DNA from: Roseivirga misakiensis
GTDB lineage: Bacteria; Bacteroidota; Bacteroidia; Cytophagales; Cyclobacteriaceae
Direction of reading: 5' to 3'
DNA: 64,000 nt
NCBI RefSeq assembly: GCF_001747105.1
Contig: NZ_MDGQ01000005.1
Coordinates: 310,001 to 374,000, forward strand
Shown here: one piece after another, positions 34,365 through 43,258 of the stretch
How positions within the stretch are numbered: the stretch's first letter is position 1
How the letters are laid out: each line of letters begins with the position of its first letter
Position numbers and translations under genes: made by a program
The notes under the pieces: generated by a model
The model's database searches: none
What the model was told of the DNA's origin: nothing
The model's input: only the letters and a program-made list of their open reading frames with translations

Positions 34365-35540
34365 TTATGATTTGGTCAATGCTTGATCTAAATCTGCGAT
34401 AATATCATCAATATGCTCTAAACCTACTGAGATGCGGATTAGTTCAGGAGAAATGTCAACGGCCAGTCTTTCTTCCTCGCTGAGTTTAGCGTGTGTAGTG
34501 GATGATGGGTGTGTGACAATGGTTCTACTATCACCTAAATTTGCGGTTAAGGAGCACATTTTCAATTGATTTAAAAATTCAATTCCAGCTGCTAGTCCGC
34601 CTTTTATACCGAAACTGACTACACCACCGCCGCCACTCATTTGCTTCTTAGCAGTATCATATTGTGGGTGACTTGGCAAAAATGGATATTTCACCCACCC
34701 CACTGCCGAATGGTCGGATAGAAACTTGCTTAAGGCCAAAGCATTGCTACAGTGCCTATCCATTCTAACTGCCAATGTTTCTAGACTTTTTGAGAGTACC
34801 CAGGCATTAAATGGCGACATGGCCGGGCCCGTACTTCTCGAAAAGGCATAAATTTCGTCGATCAGCTCTTTTTTACCGACAGTAATACCGCCTAAGACTC
34901 TACCTTGACCGTCAATAAATTTTGTGGCAGAATGGATGACTAGATCAGCACCATAGGAAATTGGAGTTTGTAAATAAGGCGTTGCGAAGCAATTGTCAAC
35001 CACTAAAATTAGATTGTGGCTTTTAGTAAAATTTCCAAGCCATTCTAAATCCACCAAGTCGATCGCTGGGTTAGTTGGCGTTTCCACATAGACAATTTTC
35101 GTCTCAGGTTTCACCGCGTTCGACCACGAATCGGTATTCTTAATGTCTACATAAGTTGTTTCAATATTCCATTTGGGTAGGATTTTGTTGAAAACCGTAT
35201 GCGTAGATCCAAAAATCGATCGGCAAGAGATGATGTGATCACCACTGGAAAGTAGCGCCGCAAAAGTTGAAAAGACAGCGGCCATACCTGAGGCAAATGC
35301 GTAACCTGCCTCGGCTTTTTCCATAGCACAAATCTTATCGACAAGTTCCTGAGTATTGGGATTACTAAATCTGCTATAAATGTTCTTATCTATTTCACCG
35401 GCAAATGCCGCCCTCATTTCCTCAGCATTTTCATATGTAAAACTAGACGTCATGTAAAGTGGGGTCGCATGTTCTTGGGCATGCGTAGTCTCAATCTGAG
35501 TGCGTACAGCTTTAGTTTCGAAATTGCTCGACTTGTCCAT
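34365..35540 (-). CDS. metZ: O-succinylhomoserine sulfhydrylase-like trans-sulfuration enzyme
   Basis: A protein of 391 residues of the Cys/Met metabolism PLP family. Motifs are NIYSRFSNPNTQELVDKICAMEKAEAGYAF, the Asp of VVDNCFATPYLQ and the PLP lysine in HSATKFIDGQGRVLGG. The start used is the ATG at 35540, before SSNFETKAVRTQ; an ATT/ATG eight codons earlier is poorer. The enzyme makes homocysteine from O-succinylhomoserine and sulfide. Cystathionine gamma-synthase or methionine gamma-lyase activity cannot be excluded by eye. It is 19 bp upstream of cinA on the same strand. Confidence 0.86.
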   Translation of the reverse strand: MDKSSNFETKAVRTQIETTHAQEHATPLYMTSSFTYENAEEMRAAFAGEIDKNIYSRFSNPNTQELVDKICAMEKAEAGYAFASGMAAVFSTFAALLSSGDHIISCRSIFGSTHTVFNKILPKWNIETTYVDIKNTDSWSNAVKPETKIVYVETPTNPAIDLVDLEWLGNFTKSHNLILVVDNCFATPYLQTPISYGADLVIHSATKFIDGQGRVLGGITVGKKELIDEIYAFSRSTGPAMSPFNAWVLSKSLETLAVRMDRHCSNALALSKFLSDHSAVGWVKYPFLPSHPQYDTAKKQMSGGGGVVSFGIKGGLAAGIEFLNQLKMCSLTANLGDSRTIVTHPSSTTHAKLSEEERLAVDISPELIRISVGLEHIDDIIADLDQALTKS

Positions 35541-35772
35541 GAGTAAAATAGTTTTCGGCAAAGATAGTGTCTGTTTTAACTCTGGTAATCTGTCTATGTG
35601 ATTCTTTTTAAACCAAGACGTATCAATAGAAGTGACGAACTAGTCATTTGCCCGACACCCAATTACATCAGTGGTTTAGAAAGCATCATTTTGAAAGCTT
35701 AGGTTTGCATTACTTTTTAAATGACTCAGTTGGTATTAATATTTTGCTTATCTGGGTACAAAAAATTGACTT

Positions 35773-36561
35773 ATGAAAAAGACTTTATTTCTGTGTTTAC
35801 TGCTTGCCGTAATGGCATGTGAAGGCACAAAAACAGCATCAACCGAAGAAGTGGTTGTTAAACAAGAAGTTTCAAAAACAGACCATCATATTGAAGCGAT
35901 CACAAAGGTTTTCAATGCTCACGGTGGATTTGATAACTGGACCGCATTAAAACAATTGTCTTATGAAAACGGTGGACAAAAGACGCTGGTTGAGTTGCAA
36001 AACAGATATACGAGAATAGATTCAGAGGGTCAGACGGTTGGATTTGACGGCGAGCATGTTTGGGTTAATCCGCCAAGCGAGAATGCCTCAAGACAACGTA
36101 TGCGCTACAATCTGATGTTTTATTTCTACGCTTTTCCGTTTGTGATCGGTGATCCTGGAATTACTTATGAAGATATGGGACCGAAGGAGTTAATGGGCAA
36201 AACTTACAATGGAGTGAAGGTATCTTACGGTGATGGCGTTGGTGATTCGCCAAAGGATAATTACATCGTGTATTCAGATCCAGAAACAAATCAAATGCAC
36301 TGGCTCATGTACACAGCTACATTTGGTGGAGGTGAAACGAGTGACAGATATAGCTTGATCAAATATGATGGTTGGAAAGAGATGGAAGGCGTGATATTGC
36401 CAAGTTCACTACAGTGGTATCAATACCGAGATGGCGTTGTTGGAGAGCCAAGAGGAGGCGCTAGAGTATTTGAGAATATTCAAGTTTCTAAAGAATATCC
36501 TACCATGGAGAACTTTTCAATGCCTGAGGGAGCACAAGACATTACGAACCCTGCTTCGTAG
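35773..36561 (+). CDS. Exported lipoprotein, DUF6503 family
   Basis: A protein of 262 residues with a lipoprotein signal ending at C16 (LLAVMAC). The mature part (FNAHGGFDNWTALKQLSYEN, then GFDGEHVWVNPPSENASRQR and a beta-rich C-terminus) matches DUF6503, a Bacteroidota family of exported proteins with a LolA/LppX-like fold. The function is unknown. It stands alone, divergent from the metZ gene and followed by a strong terminator. Confidence 0.78.
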   Translation: MKKTLFLCLLLAVMACEGTKTASTEEVVVKQEVSKTDHHIEAITKVFNAHGGFDNWTALKQLSYENGGQKTLVELQNRYTRIDSEGQTVGFDGEHVWVNPPSENASRQRMRYNLMFYFYAFPFVIGDPGITYEDMGPKELMGKTYNGVKVSYGDGVGDSPKDNYIVYSDPETNQMHWLMYTATFGGGETSDRYSLIKYDGWKEMEGVILPSSLQWYQYRDGVVGEPRGGARVFENIQVSKEYPTMENFSMPEGAQDITNPAS

Positions 36562-36882
36562 GATTTGATCAAAAAAACAGTAAAAAGCCCGAATCATTAA
36601 GTTGGTTTGGGCTTTTTACATCTAATAAAAACATGTTTAATCGGCCTTTTTTTCCTCTGAAATTAATTGATGACCAGTTTTGTAAATCGATGGCGACAGT
36701 TTCAAAATTTAGCCTTAAATTTATCATACTGTTAACTCAACAGCGCACACCTATCATTTACCTGTAATAGTGTCTACAGGCAGGCCGTAATTCTATACTG
36801 CCTAGTGGAAACGCATTGTTTATATTTTAATTTAATTAGGAACACAAGTTGCTACTTGTTGCTTACTCAAAAACTTTAAAAG
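36562..36882. other. Intergenic region before the LRR operon
   Basis: A 321-bp gap. It holds the terminator of the DUF6503 gene at 36580-36619, then about 260 bp without an ORF. A short inverted repeat AGGCAG (36778-36783) and CTGCCT (36798-36803), extendable to 9 bp with one bulge, lies about 80 bp before the operon and could structure a long 5' leader. I see no unambiguous promoter. Confidence 0.5.
36580..36619 (+). terminator. Terminator of the DUF6503 lipoprotein gene
   Basis: GTAAAAAGCCC (36580-36590) and GGGCTTTTTAC (36609-36619) form a perfect 11-bp stem that includes a T run, 18 bp after the stop codon. The mirrored A-tract means it can also work on the other strand. Confidence 0.85.
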
Positions 36883-37377
36883 ATGAAAATCAAAAACACC
36901 CCATTGATTAATTCGCTCAAAGGACTAGCCTTTGTTGCCATAATAGCGCTAATGACTGCTTCATGTAAGAGTAAAAAGGCAGTAGCCGATTTACAACCCG
37001 AAACTACGGAACCTGAGGTGGTAGATACCCCAGCTCCTAAGCCAGAACCTAAACCACAGCCAAAAGTCGAAGAGCCATCTGCTGAAGAGGTCTTAACGGG
37101 TAGACTTAACTCTTATTTTTCAGGTATAGCCAATGCTTCTTCCTTAAGCGCAGCCAATAGAAATATTAATGAGGCAACGAGGCTTTTTAGCGGAAACGAT
37201 GCGCCAGTTCTTATCATTTTTTATGCCGCCAATGGTCAGGAAGATTTCGATGAGCCAACAACGATCTCGAAATACTTGAACTACTTGAAAGATCAAGGAA
37301 AGAACCCGCATAAAGTGAAAGAAATGGTACTTGATGCACAAGGAAAAGTAAAAGAACTGGTACTCGTAAAGAAGTAG
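36883..37377 (+). CDS. Lipoprotein of unknown family (LRR operon gene 1)
   Basis: A protein of 164 residues with a lipobox ending at C28 (MTASC), a Lys/Pro/Glu-rich spacer at about 40-68 (PAPKPEPKPQPKVEEP) and a C-terminal domain at about 70-164. The start of that domain (LNSYFSGIANASSLSAANRN, INEATRLFSGN, SKYLNYLKDQGKNP) resembles the N-terminal domain of the next gene and of the LRR protein by eye. I cannot name the family. It is the first gene of a four-gene operon with gaps of 22 bp or less; its own promoter region is the 320-bp gap. Confidence 0.75.
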   Translation: MKIKNTPLINSLKGLAFVAIIALMTASCKSKKAVADLQPETTEPEVVDTPAPKPEPKPQPKVEEPSAEEVLTGRLNSYFSGIANASSLSAANRNINEATRLFSGNDAPVLIIFYAANGQEDFDEPTTISKYLNYLKDQGKNPHKVKEMVLDAQGKVKELVLVKK

Positions 37378-37399
37378 AATAACTCATTTAGAAAAAGAC

Positions 37400-37981
37400 A
37401 TGAAAAACTATATATCAAAAATATCTATCGCATTAGTTATGATCTGCTTTATGGGTTTGAGCCTGAGTGCTCAAAACGCTGTTGATCCTAACAGAGAAAA
37501 GGCAATTGATTCGCTGGCATTAGAAAAGGTAAAAGATCTAGGGAAATACATCAGCATAATCGGAAATAAGGATACTCCTTTTTCTGAAGCGACAAGAGTA
37601 ATGGACAGAGCCGAAGAATTATTTGCTCCTGGAAGTGAAATGGGTGTTTCGTCTCTCGCCGAGGAGGAAATCAGCTATTATAAAGTTAGAGAGTATTTTA
37701 AGCGTTTGATGGCGTTGAACTACTCAAAAGTGACAATTGAATGGTATGATATACAATATATCTCCGATTTAGAGCGTCAACCTGATGGAAAGTATGTTGG
37801 AGTAGTTACAGTTTACCAAAAATTCGAAGGTCGTAGCGGTGATTTACTTCAGTACAAGGATACCACTAAAAAGGATATTACGATTTATGTAGAGAAAAAA
37901 CAAACACAAATCGCTGGTAGAACAGTAGAATTTTGGGATGTGATCCTTGGAGATATTAGAGTTTCCGAAACCTCAGTATGA
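37400..37981 (+). CDS. Exported protein of unknown family (LRR operon gene 2)
   Basis: A protein of 193 residues with a signal peptide (about 1-25, IALVMICFMGLSLSAQ). The mature part (LGKYISIIGNKDTPFSEATR, then VREYFKRLMALNYSKVTIEW and an all-beta end ending VILGDIRVSE) is an alpha-then-beta domain. It appears to be the stand-alone version of the N-terminal domain of the LRR protein two genes downstream, which has LEFYFNLLGSKRTTAKEKET at the same place. The role is unknown. It starts 22 bp after gene 1 and overlaps gene 3 by 4 bp. Confidence 0.75.
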   Translation: MKNYISKISIALVMICFMGLSLSAQNAVDPNREKAIDSLALEKVKDLGKYISIIGNKDTPFSEATRVMDRAEELFAPGSEMGVSSLAEEEISYYKVREYFKRLMALNYSKVTIEWYDIQYISDLERQPDGKYVGVVTVYQKFEGRSGDLLQYKDTTKKDITIYVEKKQTQIAGRTVEFWDVILGDIRVSETSV

Positions 37982-38811
37982 TCAAAAAAATATCTGTAAT
38001 TATAGTAATAGCTGCTCTTTGTACTGGCTATGCTTCTGCTCAAGTACTCAATGATGATTTTGATATTGAGCAGCAGTTGTTAGCCAGTACCAAACAGCTA
38101 AATCAATTTTTTAAACGATTCAATGGAGAGGAGACCAATCGTGGCGATGAATTGGAGCCTACCGATCGTCGATATCGTAATACAAGGCTAAGAAAGCGTT
38201 ACATCAACGTATTATTCGATGAAGAATATGCCCAAATCAGTAAGGCTTTAAAAAACAAATTCATAGAGACTGCGACTAATTCGCAGACGGCACAGTTCTT
38301 GAGTCTCAGGTCGAAAGACTGGTTTGCTGTGGTAAATACGGTATTCGAGTACGAAGGCAGAGAACAGCCGCTTACTTTATATATGAAGATTCAAAAAGAA
38401 GGTCTGGGTTATGAATGGGTGATTTCTGATATATCATTCAATGCTTATGATCAGCTATTTGATAAGCAACGAGGGGAGACAAAGGAGTTTCTTCACCCCA
38501 TGAGCCACGAACTAGACTTTATGAACCTTCGCAAAGCACTCGTTCAAAATGGCAGCCCTGAATCATACACGCTCGCCGATTATAAACCAGATTATTTGAC
38601 GCTATTCCTTTATGAAGTGAAAAAAGGCCTCCTAAAGTTTAAAACTGTCGAGAACCTGAAGTATCATTTCTTTTCGGTCGACGGATGGTATTTTTCATTA
38701 AACAACTATAACCGACCCGGTTTTAATAGCGGTTGGCTAATTTCTGACCTCACAGAAATTAATAACTCACAAAAAGATCAACTACTTAAGTTTATCTATG
38801 GTAAGGATTAA
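37978..38811 (+). CDS. Exported protein of unknown family (LRR operon gene 3)
   Basis: A protein of 277 residues with a signal peptide (about 1-20, IIVIAALCTGYASAQ). The first half contains LNQFFKRFNGEE and RKRYINVLFDEEYAQISKAL, then a strand-rich region (WFAVVNTVFEYEG, YMKIQKEGLGYEWVISDISF) that could be an NTF2-like fold. The second half has a helical segment (LDFMNLRKALVQNGSPESYT, LFLYEVKKGLLKFK) and ends in YFSLNNYNRPGFNSGWLISD. I recall the FxKRFNxEE pattern from other Bacteroidota exported proteins but know no function. It overlaps gene 2 by 4 bp and gene 4 by 14 bp. Confidence 0.73.
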   Translation: MIKKISVIIVIAALCTGYASAQVLNDDFDIEQQLLASTKQLNQFFKRFNGEETNRGDELEPTDRRYRNTRLRKRYINVLFDEEYAQISKALKNKFIETATNSQTAQFLSLRSKDWFAVVNTVFEYEGREQPLTLYMKIQKEGLGYEWVISDISFNAYDQLFDKQRGETKEFLHPMSHELDFMNLRKALVQNGSPESYTLADYKPDYLTLFLYEVKKGLLKFKTVENLKYHFFSVDGWYFSLNNYNRPGFNSGWLISDLTEINNSQKDQLLKFIYGKD

Positions 38812-41233
38812 GGCCCTTTTACTTATTGGCTTTCTTACTATCAGTACTTGGTCCTTAGCCCAAACAGAAACCCCCACCGATAGTATTGCAGACCCTGAAA
38901 AGGAACAAGTGATGGCTATGGTAGAGGCGCTTGAGTTTTATTTCAATTTGTTAGGATCCAAAAGAACAACCGCCAAAGAAAAGGAAACGATCATTAACCA
39001 AAGTTATACGAAGCTATTTCGCGACGGTAAGGTTCAGGTCGAGGATGATTTGCAAGAGAATAGGTCGACACAAATTTTCAAAGATGTTCAGGCGTATTTG
39101 AAAGATGTAGATTTCTTTTTTCAAGAAGCCGTTTTTGACTTCGAGGTCAAGAATGTGGAAAGACTCTATCTTCCGGATAGTACCCCATATTTTAAAGCTG
39201 AGACTGTCCGAAATTTAACAGCCACAGGAATAGAAGGCGATACCTTAAGAATAGCTGGGCAACGGTTTATCGAATTTAATTTTGATAAGCCAGGAGGCGA
39301 CTTAAAAGTGGTGAGTATCTACACCAAAAAAATAGATAGAGAAAAACAATTGAGAAATTGGTGGTTGAGTCTTTCGATCGGCTGGAAAAAGATTTTTCAG
39401 GATGAGATCGGTATTTATGACGATAGTTTGACGACCGATGAGCTTACAAGAATTGCAGAAATGGATTCACTCGATTTGGCAAACAATGATCAGGTCGTTT
39501 CACTAGAACCCATTTACGTTTTAACCGAATTATCGTACCTCCGGTTGAGTAATACCTTTATTAGCGACCTTTCGCCGCTTACCGCCATCAATAGTTTAAA
39601 GACCCTTGACGTTTCGAATAGCTCGGTTTACGACCTAAGCGTGCTGAAATACCATACCGGTTTGGAGGAAATGATTTTGTTCAATAGTCATGTCAAGGAT
39701 TTCACAGTATTAGAGTCTTTCGGAAAGCTAAGGCGACTGAATTTGAGCAATGCAAATGGGCTAGATTTCTCATTTATAAATTCATTGAAGGCAATTAAAG
39801 AATTGCAACTCACTGGAGTAGATGGGATTGACAAAATCGACTTTTCAAACCTCTTGGAACTAGAAAAATTAGACTTACACCAAAGCGATATTAAATCTTT
39901 ATCAGGGTTTGATGTATTGAATGACCTAAAAGAGCTGAATATCAGTCAAACTTCCATAGCCGATCTCGCGCCGATCGCTCAATTGAATGATCTTCAAGTC
40001 TTAATTCTCTCGAATTCTCAGGTAAAAAGCATTACTCCTTTAAAGTCTTCACCCACCATTAAGAAGGTATACATTGATGGTTTGACCATTCCTGAAGCTG
40101 AGGTAAATGAATTTATGGATGCAAAGCCTGAAACTTTATTGATTAAAGATATAGAAGAGCTTTCTGCCTGGTGGGGAGCACTTTCAGAGGAATGGAAAAC
40201 TAGGTTTTCTGAACAAATGGAATGGGTTTCACCGCCCGGTGAAGCGCTGGTTTTATTGCTAAACATTAAGTCCTTGGATGCTGATAATGCTGGAATTAGA
40301 ACCCTTGAGCCAGTTGCTAAGCTTAGCAGACTGACCTATCTGAACGTCAGCAATAATAATATCAAAAGTCTAATTGGGGTGAGTAAACTAAAGCCTTTAG
40401 AAGTTCTAAAAATCAACAATACCAATATCAATGACTTTACCTTGTTGGCGGGATTAAATAACCTGAAATCAATTGAAGCAGTCAATACTAGTGTCAGGTC
40501 TTTGAAAGGAATTGATGGGTTGGCCAAGTTAGCCTCGCTAAACGTTGATGGTGCCCCAGTCAGGGCAGAGGAGGTAGTTAAGTTGTTAGTTTCAAATGAT
40601 CAACTGGATGTTAAATTTCAAACAGAGGCGCTCAATTCATGGTGGGGAGGACTGAGCGAAACAATGAAAAAGATATTCTCATCGGCGATGGAAATTTCAG
40701 GTACACCAGACTCCGATGATCTACATGCGCTTACGAGACAGTCTGAATTCTCTATCAATGAAAACATAGAAGCTGGCGATTTATCAGCTTTTGAAAAGTT
40801 CTACCGATTATCGTCTATCTCCTTGACCCGAACGGGACTAAGCGACCTTGATTACATGCCAAATAAGGAAAATATTCGATCACTAAGTATCACAGAATCT
40901 CCATTAGCCGACTTATCGTCAATTCTTCAATTTAAATCACTGACCAGCCTGAATATAAGTAACACTGCTGTGAATGATTTAAGACCGTTGTCCGTATTGA
41001 TTGATCTGCAAATGCTAAATTGTTCTGGAACCAACCTGAGGCGCCTTAGAGGGGTGGAATCATTGATCAACCTACAAAAACTCGATTGTTCTAACACCAG
41101 TATCAATCGACTGGATAGGCTAGAAGACCTACAGAAGCTAACGGAGGTCATCTGTTTTAATACAAGGTTAAAAGGCAACGATATCGAAGGCTTAAAAGCG
41201 GCGTTGCCTAGCGTAAAGATCGTATTCTATTAA
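38798..41233 (+). CDS. Large exported leucine-rich-repeat protein (LRR operon gene 4)
   Basis: A protein of 811 residues with a signal peptide (about 1-22). Residues about 30-185 form the same alpha-beta domain as gene 2. Then come three LRR blocks, each opened by a helical linker with a WW motif: WWLSLSIGWKKIF at 188, WWGALSEEWKTRF at 458 and WWGGLSETMKKIF at 615. The repeats follow LxxLNxSxxxIxxLxPL in units of about 22, with consensus blocks such as LRRLNLSNANG and LTYLNVSNNNI. It has no C-terminal T9SS sorting domain. LRRs usually bind proteins; the partner is unknown. It shares TTAA with the convergent fabF. Confidence 0.85.
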   Translation: MVRIKALLLIGFLTISTWSLAQTETPTDSIADPEKEQVMAMVEALEFYFNLLGSKRTTAKEKETIINQSYTKLFRDGKVQVEDDLQENRSTQIFKDVQAYLKDVDFFFQEAVFDFEVKNVERLYLPDSTPYFKAETVRNLTATGIEGDTLRIAGQRFIEFNFDKPGGDLKVVSIYTKKIDREKQLRNWWLSLSIGWKKIFQDEIGIYDDSLTTDELTRIAEMDSLDLANNDQVVSLEPIYVLTELSYLRLSNTFISDLSPLTAINSLKTLDVSNSSVYDLSVLKYHTGLEEMILFNSHVKDFTVLESFGKLRRLNLSNANGLDFSFINSLKAIKELQLTGVDGIDKIDFSNLLELEKLDLHQSDIKSLSGFDVLNDLKELNISQTSIADLAPIAQLNDLQVLILSNSQVKSITPLKSSPTIKKVYIDGLTIPEAEVNEFMDAKPETLLIKDIEELSAWWGALSEEWKTRFSEQMEWVSPPGEALVLLLNIKSLDADNAGIRTLEPVAKLSRLTYLNVSNNNIKSLIGVSKLKPLEVLKINNTNINDFTLLAGLNNLKSIEAVNTSVRSLKGIDGLAKLASLNVDGAPVRAEEVVKLLVSNDQLDVKFQTEALNSWWGGLSETMKKIFSSAMEISGTPDSDDLHALTRQSEFSINENIEAGDLSAFEKFYRLSSISLTRTGLSDLDYMPNKENIRSLSITESPLADLSSILQFKSLTSLNISNTAVNDLRPLSVLIDLQMLNCSGTNLRRLRGVESLINLQKLDCSNTSINRLDRLEDLQKLTEVICFNTRLKGNDIEGLKAALPSVKIVFY

Positions 41234-42474
41234 GCTTTGAATTTCTTGAAAATTGCAGTGGCAATATGTCCGCCAAATCCAAAAGTATTGCTCATAGCAT
41301 AATCGACTTTTCTTGATTTAGCCTCACCTAATGTCAAGTCATATTTATCTGCCCATTCGGGTTCTACTTCCGAAGTGTTGATAGTCGGCGGCACAATATC
41401 ATCAACCGTGGCCATCACACTCGCGATCGCTTCAATAGCACCAGCAGCACCCAAAAGGTGGCCCGTCATGGATTTTGTCGCGCTAATGCTGAGGTCTGTC
41501 GCATTGCCAAAAACACGTTCTAAAGATTTTAACTCGCTAATGTCACCCATTGGTGTGGATGTAGCATGCATATTGACGTAATCAATGTCATTAGCTGATA
41601 TTTCCGCCTCCCGAAGCGCTTCCGTCATGCCTAAGTAAGCGCCTTCACCATCAGGGTGCGTGCCTGTCAAGTGGTAAGCATCGGCTGCCATGCCACCACC
41701 GACAACTTCGGCAATGATGTCGGCACCGCGAGCTTGGGCGTGCTCAAGCGATTCTAATACTAAAGCGCCAGCACCTTCTCCCATCACAAATCCATCACGA
41801 CTCGTGTCAAAGGGTCTGGAGGCTGTTGTTGGGTCATCATTTCTTGTAGATAGCGCACGAGAGGCGTTAAAGCCTCCGACTCCGGCAATGGTAATTGGTG
41901 CTTCCGACCCTCCGGTAATAATCATGTCAGCTTTCCCCCAACGAATATGATTGAAAGCGTCTAAAATCGCGGTTGTCGATGTGGCACAGGCTGAAATAGT
42001 CGTGAAATTCGGCCCTCTTAATCCATATTTGATTGAAATGATACCTGAGGCAATGTCTGCTATGATTTTAGGAATAAAAAATGGGTTGAAACGTGGCGTT
42101 TCTCCGTTTTTCACATAATCGACCATTTCTTCGGTAAATGTTTGGATTCCGCCATTTCCTGAACCCCAAATTACGCCAATTCTGTTCGTGTCGAGCTTAT
42201 CAAAGTCGATCTTACCATTTTCCAAGGCTTCGTTTACAGCAACTAAGGCATATGAAGTAAATGGGTCGTAGCGTCTGGCTTCACTCTTAGGGATGAACTC
42301 ACCTAGGTCAAAGTCCTTCAGTTCGCAAGCAAATTTTGTCTTGAACTTTTCAGTATCGAACCGAGTAATTGGGGCGGCACCGCTTTTCCCAGCTTTGAGG
42401 TTAGTCCAATAGTCTTCTAAATTATTGCCGATCGGGGTGAGTGCACCCATTGCTGTGATTACGACTCTTTTCAT
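41230..42474 (-). CDS. fabF: 3-oxoacyl-ACP synthase II
   Basis: A protein of 414 residues with the KAS II catalytic triad: C163 in SACATSTT, H303 in MHATSTP and H339 in TGHLLGAAGA. The N-terminus (VVITAMGALTPIGN) and the C-terminal MSNTFGFGGH are canonical. The enzyme elongates fatty acyl-ACP in type II fatty-acid synthesis. No acpP is next to it, so it may be an extra paralog rather than the housekeeping copy. A TetR-family gene ends 2 bp upstream, so both are probably one transcript. A lipid-responsive control is inferred. Confidence 0.93.
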   Translation of the reverse strand: MKRVVITAMGALTPIGNNLEDYWTNLKAGKSGAAPITRFDTEKFKTKFACELKDFDLGEFIPKSEARRYDPFTSYALVAVNEALENGKIDFDKLDTNRIGVIWGSGNGGIQTFTEEMVDYVKNGETPRFNPFFIPKIIADIASGIISIKYGLRGPNFTTISACATSTTAILDAFNHIRWGKADMIITGGSEAPITIAGVGGFNASRALSTRNDDPTTASRPFDTSRDGFVMGEGAGALVLESLEHAQARGADIIAEVVGGGMAADAYHLTGTHPDGEGAYLGMTEALREAEISANDIDYVNMHATSTPMGDISELKSLERVFGNATDLSISATKSMTGHLLGAAGAIEAIASVMATVDDIVPPTINTSEVEPEWADKYDLTLGEAKSRKVDYAMSNTFGFGGHIATAIFKKFKA

Positions 42475-42476
42475 AA

Positions 42477-43073
42477 TTAATTTAGGTTAAGTTCTTGCTG
42501 TACGAAAGCTCTTAATTGATTGGCAATTTGCTTGAAGTATTCAGGCTCCTCCATGGTTTTGGCCAATAAAATACCGCCCTCAACAAGAGCAATGAATGTA
42601 TTTGAAAATGATATTGGGTCAACATCTGCGCTCACTTCAAATGCTTTTTGACTGTCGATAATGGTTCCAGAAAGCTCGGCTTTCCATAACTTGAATGTAT
42701 CCTGGACCTTCTTTTTCAGAACCGGATAGGCATCGTCTGCTTCAATTGCTGAATTCATCAAGGGACATCCTCCATTTACCGATATATTCAAATAATGGTC
42801 CTCGTAAAAATCGATCAGCCCTTCCAGTTTTTGAACCGCGGATCCCCTTTTTGCCAAGGATTTATAGAGGCCTTTTTGAAGAAACCTTAGATTATATTCA
42901 AAACAAGCCATTGCTAGAGCATCCTTATCGATGAAGTTGCCATAAATAGCTCCTTTTGTTAAACCAGTAGCGTTAGTAATATCGGACAGACTCGTACCAT
43001 GAACACCTTTTTTATTAAAGATCGGTGCCACTTGCTCAATAATGTAACTACGAGTTCTATCGGCTTTGGTCAT
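42477..43073 (-). CDS. TetR/AcrR-family transcriptional regulator
   Basis: A protein of 198 residues with an N-terminal TetR HTH at about 8-55 (RSYIIEQVAPIFNKKGVHGT, SLSDITNATGLTKGAIYGNF) and a helical ligand domain. Its length is normal. A palindrome 13 bp upstream of the start (43086-43105) would cover its own promoter, and fabF follows 2 bp later in the same direction. So it probably represses itself and fabF. The ligand may be a fatty acyl compound or a toxicant; this is not shown. Confidence 0.9.
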   Translation of the reverse strand: MTKADRTRSYIIEQVAPIFNKKGVHGTSLSDITNATGLTKGAIYGNFIDKDALAMACFEYNLRFLQKGLYKSLAKRGSAVQKLEGLIDFYEDHYLNISVNGGCPLMNSAIEADDAYPVLKKKVQDTFKLWKAELSGTIIDSQKAFEVSADVDPISFSNTFIALVEGGILLAKTMEEPEYFKQIANQLRAFVQQELNLN

Positions 43074-43085
43074 ATCTTATACAAA

Positions 43086-43105
43086 AATATACTGATCGGT
43101 ATATT
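43086..43105. promoter_or_regulatory. Palindromic operator of the TetR-type regulator
   Basis: AATATACTGA TCGGTATATT: the two 10-bp halves match at 9 of 10 positions (one T/C mismatch). It lies 12-32 bp upstream of the TetR start codon, on the regulator's own promoter side. TetR proteins bind such near-perfect palindromes. Confidence 0.65.
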
Positions 43106-43258
43106 AATTCAAATTTATTCAGAGTTTTTTGACGGAATACTAGAGTTTGAAGTGATTCGTTTTATCAAAATCATTAAACAAACGTCGTCAGACTTATATT
43201 CCATGGTCGGTTTGAATTAGAGACTACTATTCCCGTCCTTGGTCAAAACTCTTTTAAC

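Noticed and set aside
41690-41950. ORF opposite fabF
   Set aside because: It lies fully inside fabF on the other strand and has no signal, family motif or start context.
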